DNA of 7,328 nucleotides, from the NCBI GenBank assembly GCA_024709285.1, contig JANJWY010000079.1, forward strand, positions 1 to 7,328. The letters run 5' to 3'. Below the pieces are notes generated by a model. It ran no database searches. It worked only from the letters and a program-made list of their open reading frames with translations, and was not told the origin of the DNA. Below, piece after piece: positions 1 to 4,969 of the stretch; position 1 is the stretch's first letter; each line of letters begins with the position of its first letter. The position numbers and the translations under genes were made by a program. Source of the DNA: Erysipelotrichaceae bacterium (GTDB taxonomy: Bacteria; Bacillota_I; Bacilli_A; Erysipelotrichales; Erysipelotrichaceae).

Positions 1-73
1 CTTGATTGGGAAATACGACGATACCTCGCGTACATATTACGGGGACACTGACTTCGATTTTTTCATTTTCCAT
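1..73 (-). CDS. lon: ATP-dependent Lon protease, N-terminal fragment (runs off the window)
   Basis: Only the first 24 codons are present; the gene continues beyond position 1. The peptide starts MENEKIEVSVPV and goes on to ICTRGIVVFPNQ. This matches the opening beta strand of the Lon N-terminal (LON/PUA-like) substrate-binding domain, where a 'lPl.plRg.VvFP' pattern is typical. Lon is a cytoplasmic AAA+ serine protease that degrades misfolded and regulatory proteins. The ATG at 73-71 follows a strong ribosome site, AAAGGAGGG (87-79), at 5 nt spacing. The gene lies 38 nt downstream of tig, in the same direction; tig and lon are neighbours in many Bacillota, which supports the call. I see no good promoter in the gap, so expression probably comes by read-through from the tig promoter past the hairpin at 93-114. 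The ATPase and protease domains are outside the window, so identity rests on this short motif plus context. Confidence 0.82.
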   Translation of the reverse strand, partial: MENEKIEVSVPVICTRGIVVFPNQ

Positions 74-92
74 AACGACCCTCCTTTGTGGT

Positions 93-114
93 AAAAAAGA
101 CGCAAAGCGTCTTA
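93..114 (-). terminator. Intrinsic terminator or attenuator-like hairpin between tig and lon
   Basis: Read on the minus strand, the stem AAGACGC / GCGTCTT (113-107 and 103-97) closes a 3-nt TTT loop and runs into a T tract of six (98-93, two of them also in the stem). This is the form of a short rho-independent terminator. The tig stop codon TAA (114-112) overlaps the start of the 5' arm, and the lon ribosome site begins only 6 nt after the T tract. With a 7-bp stem it is probably leaky. It is most simply read as a partial terminator lowering lon relative to tig. A ribosome finishing tig would cover the 5' arm, so its strength may depend on translation; that part is inference. Confidence 0.6.
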
Positions 115-1389
115 GTTGTTTGCGGATTCTTTGATGAAGTCAAACGCTTTTTTCAAGCGCAAATCATAAGAGATTTGTTGAGGCTGAATGTATTGCTTGA
201 CTTGGTCGACTTCCATGTTATAGGCAGCCGCAATCGAAGCAAATTCCTGATTGATTTCCTCATCCGTAGCATTCAAACCTTCTTTTTTTGCAATAGCACT
301 CAATACCAAGCGGACTTTTACTTTCCCCTCGGCATCACGACCGATCTGTTGTTTTAAAAACTCTTGAGTCTGACCGGTAATCTGCGAATACATGTCAATG
401 TTGAAACCTTGTTGTTCTAAGCGGCGTTTGAAATCTTCAAACATGGCTTCTGTTTCTTCATCAATCATCACTGCCGGGATTTCAACAGATGCTGCTTCGA
501 CGACTTTGCTCAACAAATCATTGTCATAAGCATCGGAAGCACTCTTTTCCTTCTCAGCATAAATATCCATACGCAGTTTTTCGACCAGTTCATCAAACGT
601 TTCAACACCCGGAGCATTGATATCTTTTGCGAAATCATCATTCAACTCTGGCACTTGACGTACCTTAACTTCATTAACTTTTACTTTAAATACGACCGGT
701 GCACCGGCTAAATTAGCCGCACCATAATCTTCCGGGAATGTAACGGAGATTTCTTTTTCTTCGTTTACAGCCATGTTGACCACTTGATCTTCAAACCCCG
801 GAATGAAACTATTGGAACCAATCACTAGCGGATGGTTTTCACCCTTACCGCCATCAAAGGCTACGCCATCCTTAAATCCTTCAAAGTCGATGACTGCGGT
901 ATCGCCCATAGCGACCACACCCTCTTCCTTAACGACCAGTTCAGCGAAATCTTCACGCATTTTTTCCAAACGTGCATCAATATCGGATTGCTCAACAGCA
1001 ACTTCATTTCTGACAACCGTCAATCCCTTATATTCACCTAACACAACTTCCGGAGCCACGGTAACATCAAATACCAACGTTACTTCTGCTTCGCTAAGTC
1101 CTTCAACATCCAGCTGCGGAGTTGAAATCGGATTAAGGTCGTGCTCTTTCAAGCCAAACAAATAAGCTTCATTCGCTACACCTTCTACTGCTTCCATCAA
1201 AATCGATGATTCTTTGATCTGTTTACGAATCAACGCTTTGGGTGCCTGACCTTTTCTGAATCCTGGCAGCTCGACATTTTGAGCCAATTTGTTAAACGCT
1301 TTTTCTTGAGCCGAAGTCCAAACATCGCCACTTACCGTTACTTTCAGGACGCCTGTGGACCGCTCACCTAAATTCCAAGTTGTTTTCAT
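112..1389 (-). CDS. tig: Trigger factor, ribosome-associated chaperone and peptidyl-prolyl isomerase
   Basis: This 425-residue protein has the usual length for trigger factor. The N-terminal ribosome-binding domain (about 1-115) carries the signature GFRKGQAP at 43-50, whose FRK docks on ribosomal protein L23. An FKBP-type PPIase domain follows (about 160-245; GDTAVIDFEG at 162-171, IPGFED at 196-201). The rest is the helical C-terminal chaperone domain that cradles nascent chains. The protein binds chains at the ribosome exit tunnel in the cytoplasm. The frame stays open to 1428, but I place the start at the ATG 1389-1387: GGAGGA (1400-1395) lies 5 nt upstream, homology begins there (MKTTWNLGERSTG), and the longer version would start upstream of the predicted transcript start near 1410. 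The promoter carries a CIRCE operator, so HrcA repression and heat induction are expected. lon follows in the same direction. Confidence 0.97.
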   Translation of the reverse strand: MKTTWNLGERSTGVLKVTVSGDVWTSAQEKAFNKLAQNVELPGFRKGQAPKALIRKQIKESSILMEAVEGVANEAYLFGLKEHDLNPISTPQLDVEGLSEAEVTLVFDVTVAPEVVLGEYKGLTVVRNEVAVEQSDIDARLEKMREDFAELVVKEEGVVAMGDTAVIDFEGFKDGVAFDGGKGENHPLVIGSNSFIPGFEDQVVNMAVNEEKEISVTFPEDYGAANLAGAPVVFKVKVNEVKVRQVPELNDDFAKDINAPGVETFDELVEKLRMDIYAEKEKSASDAYDNDLLSKVVEAASVEIPAVMIDEETEAMFEDFKRRLEQQGFNIDMYSQITGQTQEFLKQQIGRDAEGKVKVRLVLSAIAKKEGLNATDEEINQEFASIAAAYNMEVDQVKQYIQPQQISYDLRLKKAFDFIKESANN

Positions 1390-1394
1390 TGATA

Positions 1395-1400
1395 TCCTCC
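1395..1400 (-). promoter_or_regulatory. Ribosome binding site that fixes the tig start
   Basis: GGAGGA on the minus strand, 5 nt before ATG 1389-1387. It lies downstream of the predicted transcription start, unlike any site for the longer reading from 1428, and so decides the start codon. Confidence 0.85.
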
Positions 1401-1416
1401 AATATTTTGCATGTAC

Positions 1417-1444
1417 ATTATAACACAACTGTTAGCACTGTCAA
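1417..1444 (-). promoter_or_regulatory. Sigma-A promoter of tig
   Basis: On the minus strand a perfect -35 box TTGACA (1444-1439) is followed after 16 bp by a perfect -10 box TATAAT (1422-1417), which is also preceded by TG at the extended -10 position (TGTTATAAT). The start point should lie near 1410, giving a short leader of about 20 nt before the tig ATG. The -35 box sits inside the CIRCE operator, and the 16-bp spacer includes the CIRCE proximal arm. The predicted promoter is strong and so would need repression to be regulated. Confidence 0.88.
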
Positions 1445-1458
1445 CTAAAGAGTGCTAA
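1432..1458 (-). promoter_or_regulatory. CIRCE operator (HrcA binding site) controlling tig
   Basis: Reading the minus strand, TTAGCACTC (1458-1450) is followed by 9 spacer bases (1449-1441) and then CAGTGCTAA (1440-1432). The consensus CIRCE is TTAGCACTC-N9-GAGTGCTAA, so 17 of 18 arm bases match, with exact spacing; the one change is the first base of the second arm. HrcA bound here would cover the -35 box of the tig promoter. CIRCE normally precedes hrcA-grpE-dnaK-dnaJ and groESL operons, so its place before tig is notable. The operator also overlaps the last codons and TAG stop (1447-1445) of the upstream gene, so its sequence serves both as code and as operator. Confidence 0.93.
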
Positions 1459-2167
1459 ACTCCGGAAGCCCGGAAATCTCAAATAGTTGTGGCTCCTCTA
1501 TTTTAAATTTAATCACAGCTTTTCGCCACTCATTTACATCGTCAAGTGCCTTATAAACGAATTTCAAGACAGAACCTGCCAAAATCATGCCTTCTTCATC
1601 ACTGAAACTCATCGGCAAGGCCAACGCAGCCTCCCCATCCAACACATCCACACACATTTTCAGCAATGACGGATTATCATTTTCCAGCCATTCACGCAAT
1701 ATCTGATGAGCCGCAATATAGCCGTCACTTTCCCATGGCAAAGGCAGATACATCGGAATAAACTCCATGCGCTGACCGTCTTTGACCCAGACGAAAGTTT
1801 CTGTTAACTGCTGTTCGATGCAAAGTTGAATAAGAAGACTGCCGATCAGCGGATGCAGGTCGGCATCAAACATTTCCTGAATCTGCCCCCCAAGCATGCG
1901 CAGATTGCTTTTGCGAAGCTGATCCAAGGCAGCAAGTGATTCGAGACTGGACTTTTTGACAGACAGTACACATTCTTCTAAAGAGGGTGTACGTTTGACA
2001 TCCTCTTTTCTCAATGACTTTGCCAACAGAAGCAACCGTTCTTCATCCGCCATCGGAATATAGGGCATCGAAAGTTCTTCGTTGACCAATCGGAACACTT
2101 CATCGGTTTCTTCTTCCCTTAACAGCTCTTCGATTTTCAGCCAAAACTGCGAATAATAATCCGCCAT
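1445..2167 (-). CDS. Conserved helical protein of unknown function, DUF3196-like (tentative)
   Basis: This 240-residue, acidic, mostly helical protein has no signal peptide or membrane segment and is probably cytoplasmic. The N-terminal part (about 5-55) looks like a TPR-type helical hairpin, with EELSMPYIP at 30-38. The middle has long amphipathic helices (about 60-125), and a conserved-looking tract MEFIPMYLPLPWE lies near residue 140. From memory this resembles the DUF3196 family found in Mollicutes and Erysipelotrichia; no function can be assigned. In Bacillus subtilis a TPR protein (YsoA) also precedes tig, so a link to folding or translation is possible but only inferred. The start ATG 2167-2165 follows AGGAGGTGA (2180-2172), a full match to the anti-Shine-Dalgarno sequence that overlaps the stop codon of the upstream transporter. 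Translation of the two is therefore probably coupled. The 3' end carries the CIRCE element of tig. Confidence 0.85.
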   Translation of the reverse strand: MADYYSQFWLKIEELLREEETDEVFRLVNEELSMPYIPMADEERLLLLAKSLRKEDVKRTPSLEECVLSVKKSSLESLAALDQLRKSNLRMLGGQIQEMFDADLHPLIGSLLIQLCIEQQLTETFVWVKDGQRMEFIPMYLPLPWESDGYIAAHQILREWLENDNPSLLKMCVDVLDGEAALALPMSFSDEEGMILAGSVLKFVYKALDDVNEWRKAVIKFKIEEPQLFEISGLPEFSTL

Positions 2168-2178
2168 GACTTCACCTC

Positions 2179-3405
2179 CTATACCTTACGGTTATATATC
2201 AATGCGATCGACTGACGGTTACGCCAGATGATCAAATAAAATGCAAGCAAACCAAACATATTCAAGCCCAGTACGATGTATTCAAACTTAAAGAACTCCC
2301 CTAAGCTGCCGGCCAATAAGCGGCCTGAAAGCATACCCAAGGACACAATGATCTGAAAGACACCATTGACCCGCCCTCTTTTTTCTGATGGAACATAACT
2401 TTGAACCGAGGACATCCGGATATTAAAAGAGTTGATGGACAAAAGACCCATCAGAAACTGTAATGCAATCATAAAGTAATAATTGGTAAAGAGTAAAATC
2501 CCCGAAATGATGTTCAATGAAAAATATACGATGGCCGCAACCTTAAAGCGCAGATGAGTCGGAATTCTTATGACATAGTGCATCAACCCGCCAAAAAGAC
2601 GACCGGCCGTAGCAAAGGATATCAGCAGTGCATACATTGTCACATCAAGCAGCGGATGATTTTCAAAAAACGGATATAACAATACACCCAATCCTTCACC
2701 GGTAAAAAAGATGAAAAAGAAATAGGCAAATATTGCAATCAAACCTTTCTCCATTTTCAGATATGAAAATCCCTCTTTGACCATTGTCCAAAATGGCTGA
2801 GGATTCGCTTTTGCCAAAATCGCCTGCTTCTCCTCAATTTTTATCTGAGTTTCAAATCCGGAAGCAATCAGCAACAGAAATCCTTCAATCAAAAAGATAG
2901 CCGAAATGCCGTATTGTTCAAAAAATACAGCTGCCACCGGCAGTACCAGCGTATTGACTGTGGGATAAATCAGTGAACTGATTGAATATCCTTTTTGTAA
3001 CATCCCTTCCGGAATCAGTTCCGGAAACAGAGATTCATAAGCAATATGATAAATGACACCGTTGGTCGAAATGACGATACCTAAAATCATGTAGGGTATG
3101 TAAGCAAAATAACCATTCCGCGTGACATAACCCACCGTAAGAAATAATAAGCCCATTAAAAAATCAGAAATGACAATGATCCACTTTCTCGGAAGTTTAT
3201 CAATATACGGACCGATAAACAAAGGTAACAGGATATTAGGCAAGGAAATGATTCCCGCAAAAAGTGCCGATAACAAGGTCGAACCGGTCTTGTTGTAAAT
3301 AAGGACGCTCAACGCAAAATTCAAACCGACCCCACCAACGGCCGATATGACCGTACCAATCGTAATGGTCGTATAATTACGCGTCCATAAAGTATGAGAT
3401 TTCAT
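2179..3405 (-). CDS. Major facilitator superfamily transporter, substrate unknown (MFS_3/drug-efflux-like)
   Basis: A 408-residue integral membrane protein with about 12 hydrophobic segments, the normal size for MFS. After a short cytoplasmic N-terminus come TM1 (about 12-36) and TM2 (about 44-64). The loop between TM2 and TM3 carries motif A, GPYIDKLPRK (65-74), with the expected Gly, Asp and basic residues. The C-terminal half has a related loop, EKRGRVNGVFQ, typical of the MFS_3/macrolide-efflux-like group. It is likely a proton-driven exporter in the cytoplasmic membrane; the substrate cannot be read from sequence. The frame also opens at TTG (3417-3415), but that codon overlaps the ribosome site, so I take ATG 3405-3403, preceded by GGAGGG (3415-3410) at 4 nt. 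The downstream gene begins 11 nt after the stop, so the two probably form one operon. A leader with two possible promoters precedes it. Confidence 0.92.
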   Translation of the reverse strand: MKSHTLWTRNYTTITIGTVISAVGGVGLNFALSVLIYNKTGSTLLSALFAGIISLPNILLPLFIGPYIDKLPRKWIIVISDFLMGLLFLTVGYVTRNGYFAYIPYMILGIVISTNGVIYHIAYESLFPELIPEGMLQKGYSISSLIYPTVNTLVLPVAAVFFEQYGISAIFLIEGFLLLIASGFETQIKIEEKQAILAKANPQPFWTMVKEGFSYLKMEKGLIAIFAYFFFIFFTGEGLGVLLYPFFENHPLLDVTMYALLISFATAGRLFGGLMHYVIRIPTHLRFKVAAIVYFSLNIISGILLFTNYYFMIALQFLMGLLSINSFNIRMSSVQSYVPSEKRGRVNGVFQIIVSLGMLSGRLLAGSLGEFFKFEYIVLGLNMFGLLAFYLIIWRNRQSIALIYNRKV

Positions 3406-3428
3406 CGTACCCTCCAATAGTCACATCA

Positions 3429-3434
3429 ATTATA
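3429..3434 (-). promoter_or_regulatory. Possible proximal -10 box for the MFS gene
   Basis: TATAAT on the minus strand, giving a start near 3422 and a leader of about 17 nt before ATG 3405. The best -35 match at 16-17 bp spacing is poor (3 of 6 bases), so this would be a weak or activator-dependent promoter. Confidence 0.35.
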
Positions 3435-3555
3435 TCGCAGTTCGATACGATTGAAACAGACAAAACAAATAAAGACAGCGTCAGCTTCAAAAAGCTGCGA
3501 TACCAAACGGTCATTTACCGATTCATGATCTGAACTAACAATAAACTCCTACAAT

Positions 3556-3583
3556 ATTATATCCTAATCTCAACGTTTATCCA
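3556..3583 (-). promoter_or_regulatory. Possible distal promoter for the MFS operon
   Basis: On the minus strand TGGATA (3583-3578; 4 of 6 match to TTGACA) is separated by 16 bp from a perfect TATAAT (3561-3556). The transcript would start near 3549 and carry a leader of about 144 nt with the hairpins described for this region. Confidence 0.45.
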
Positions 3584-3621
3584 CGATTTTTTCAGTCTTT
3601 GAAACAGTTATTGATAAGCAA

Positions 3622-3645
3622 TAAAAAACCAACTTGCGTTGGTAT
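3622..3645 (-). terminator. Intrinsic terminator after tRNA-Arg
   Basis: On the minus strand the stem ACCAAC / GTTGGT (3643-3638 and 3633-3628) with a GCAA tetraloop is followed by a run of six T (3628-3623, the first also in the stem). It begins about 10 nt after the encoded CCA end of the tRNA. The opposite strand also reads as a stem followed by ATTTTT, so it could act in both directions, though no plus-strand gene needs it. It probably also ends read-through from the mutS2-uvrC-murI operon. Confidence 0.85.
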
Positions 3646-3652
3646 TTTTCAA

Positions 3653-3729
3653 TGGCGTCCACGGAGAGACTCGAACTCCCGACCGTGCGCTTAGAAGGCG
3701 CATGCTCTATCCGGCTGAGCTACGTGGAC
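3653..3729 (-). tRNA. tRNA-Arg, anticodon UCU (reads AGA)
   Basis: The 77-nt gene folds fully. The acceptor stem is GTCCACG / CGTGGAC, the D stem GCTC / GAGC, the anticodon stem TGCGC / GCGCA with loop CTTCTAA (anticodon TCT), and the T stem GGGAG / CTCTC (one G-U pair) with loop TTCGAGT. The variable region is CGGTC, the discriminator base is G, and the 3' CCA is encoded in the DNA (3655-3653). UCU decodes AGA and probably AGG by wobble. The gene stands 44 nt after the phosphodiesterase gene, with its own probable promoter and a terminator after it. Confidence 0.98.
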
Positions 3730-3742
3730 ATCGTGCTGAAAT

Positions 3743-3771
3743 ATAATATCAAAAATTCACACGTTGTGCAA
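3743..3771 (-). promoter_or_regulatory. Probable promoter of tRNA-Arg
   Basis: On the minus strand TATTAT (3748-3743), preceded by TGA (extended -10 form TGnTATTAT), lies 17 bp after a weak -35 TTGCAC (3771-3766). A start near 3736 would leave about 7 nt before the tRNA 5' end, as is common for tRNA genes. I see no strong terminator between the phosphodiesterase stop and this site, so the tRNA may also receive operon read-through. Confidence 0.5.
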
Positions 3772-3773
3772 GG

Positions 3774-4232
3774 TCAACATTCGACCCTTTCCACCGTAAC
3801 TTTCTTTCCATCCACGGTTGCAACGGCATAGCTTGGACGTGAGCCGTCACGATTATGATAAACCGATCCCGGATTGATCAGTGTCACTCCTTCGGCTGTC
3901 TGAGTAAAAAAGGCATGCGTATGTCCGTAGCAGGCAATCATACAACCCAGCTGATGCGCTTTATGAGTGATCTGCTCAATGCGCTTGAAACTGTAAAACT
4001 GATGACCGTGAATGAGCAACACCTTAAAATCATTGAAATTCAATACCCTAAGTTCCGGAAAATCATAATACATGTCATTATTTCCTTTGACCGAAACGAA
4101 TGGACGAAGCTTTTCAGGAGGCAATTCACTGTCACCTAAGTGAAAATATGCGTCGGCATCCGGATGGGCACTGACAATGCGATTGAGTACTTCCATGCGT
4201 CCGTGATTATCACTTACGATGATAAATTTCAC
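3774..4232 (-). CDS. Metallophosphoesterase / phosphodiesterase, YfcE-YsnB (MJ0936) family
   Basis: A 152-residue single-domain calcineurin-like phosphoesterase (Metallophos_2). The two-metal site motifs are all present in order: SDNHG (Asp8, His10), GD (Asp34), GNND (Asn51 or Asn52), the IHGH block (His75, His77) and GHTH (His104, His106). Members are cytoplasmic manganese-type phosphodiesterases active on artificial diester substrates; the natural substrate is not settled. The start is GTG (4232-4230), overlapping the murI stop codon by four bases (GTGA), with AAAGGGGTGG just upstream inside murI. This shows translational coupling. The B. subtilis homologue ysnB also sits near the glutamate racemase gene, but there ysnA and others lie between; here they are missing and the two genes touch. 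Length and motifs are normal, with no sign of decay. Confidence 0.93.
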   Translation of the reverse strand: MKFIIVSDNHGRMEVLNRIVSAHPDADAYFHLGDSELPPEKLRPFVSVKGNNDMYYDFPELRVLNFNDFKVLLIHGHQFYSFKRIEQITHKAHQLGCMIACYGHTHAFFTQTAEGVTLINPGSVYHNRDGSRPSYAVATVDGKKVTVERVEC

Positions 4233-4969
4233 TTCACCACCCCTTTCAGAACCTCAACTTTTTCTTTAAAGATGATTTCGATTTGCTGTTGAAGGTTTTG
4301 CGGGTCTTTGGTCGTATATAATACTACATCCCCTTTTGGATATTCTCTGTTTAAGAAACTTTGGATGATTGGTTCGATGGAATCAACGATTTCACCCGAT
4401 ACTCTTTCAGCAATCAAATCCTTGACTAACGGATAATGCGTACATCCCAAGATGACCGTATCGCATTCCTTAATCGAATGACAGTAATCATTTAAAACCA
4501 CGGAAAGCAGTTTTTCATCGGCCAAACCCTCGATTAAGGCAACCAAATCCGGAGCTGCCTGCTCAATGACACGGGCATTCAATCGGGTTTCTATCTTGGT
4601 TTTGTATGCATGAGATGCAATGGTTGCCGTGGTTGCTAATACCCCCACACAATCCGCATCCTTGATCTGATTGACTGTGACGTCGATGATTCCCTCGATT
4701 TTCATCAAAGGAAAATGTTCATGCAAGTATTCAAGCGCATTGGATGAGGCGGTATTGCAAGCCAGCAATACTTCGGATATGCCTTGATGTTGAAACCAGG
4801 CGATATTGCTTTCCATGATTTCACAAATTTCCTGTTTGCTTTTATTGCCGTAAGGCGCATGGATCTGATCAGCCAGATACACCATGGCTAAGTCCGGATA
4901 AGCTTTCTTCAGGGCCAGAACGACTGAAACGCCACCCAGTCCCGAATCCAAAATCCCGATTGGTTTCAC
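4229..4969 (-). CDS. murI: Glutamate racemase
   Basis: This 246-residue cytoplasmic enzyme interconverts L- and D-glutamate without cofactor, supplying D-Glu to MurD for peptidoglycan. The paired-cysteine active site is intact: DSGLGG at 8-13 (Asp8), ACNTAS at 70-75 (Cys71), and GCTHYPL at 175-181 (Cys176, His178). The substrate-contact segments APYG (38-41) and VLATTATI (110-117) are also seen. It is a little shorter than the common 260-270 residues. The usual Cys-Pro in the 'CP.fVplvE' block reads AAPDLVALIE (138-147), a variation outside the catalytic cysteines. The start is GTG (4969-4967), sharing GTGA with the uvrC stop; GAAGGTGA lies upstream as the ribosome site. The position between uvrC and the phosphodiesterase implies one transcript. 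All key residues are present, so I expect activity. Confidence 0.96.
   Translation of the reverse strand: MKPIGILDSGLGGVSVVLALKKAYPDLAMVYLADQIHAPYGNKSKQEICEIMESNIAWFQHQGISEVLLACNTASSNALEYLHEHFPLMKIEGIIDVTVNQIKDADCVGVLATTATIASHAYKTKIETRLNARVIEQAAPDLVALIEGLADEKLLSVVLNDYCHSIKECDTVILGCTHYPLVKDLIAERVSGEIVDSIEPIIQSFLNREYPKGDVVLYTTKDPQNLQQQIEIIFKEKVEVLKGVVK

Larger units (their letters stand above)
3406..3622 (-). other. Gene-free leader upstream of the MFS transporter, with possible structured RNA
   Basis: About 217 bases between the tRNA terminator and the transporter hold no convincing gene. On the minus strand I see two -10-like boxes (3561-3556 and 3434-3429), a small hairpin CGGT-AAATG-ACCG (3520-3508), a 6-bp hairpin CAGCTT-TTTG-AAGCTG (3497-3482), and a longer-range 8-base inverted repeat TATCGCAG / CTGCGATA (3502-3495 and 3440-3433). 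The last two share three bases, so they cannot both form. A 45-codon frame (3514-3377) overlaps the transporter start but lacks a ribosome site. No known riboswitch class is recognisable. Confidence 0.4.

Noticed and set aside
803..1165. 120-codon plus-strand frame opposite tig, Ser/Thr-rich
   Set aside because: It lies wholly antisense to trigger factor, has no ribosome site or recognisable domain, and its composition is what the reverse strand of this gene would give.
1390..1428. A 13-residue N-terminal extension of trigger factor
   Set aside because: Its start lies upstream of the predicted transcription start and overlaps the promoter spacer; family homology and the ribosome site both point to 1389.
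3406..3417. TTG start for the MFS transporter at 3417
   Set aside because: The TTG overlaps the GGAGGG ribosome site that serves the ATG at 3405, and adds only four residues.
3653..3729. The tRNA-Arg gene as an integration site for a mobile element
   Set aside because: tRNA 3' ends are common attachment sites, but no duplicated 3' end, integrase or foreign-looking genes are present in the window.
3755..3775. CACA-ACG-TGTG hairpin followed by AATTTTT after the phosphodiesterase gene, as an operon terminator
   Set aside because: The stem is only four pairs, too weak for a confident call; it also overlaps the tRNA promoter. The clear terminator is the one after the tRNA.
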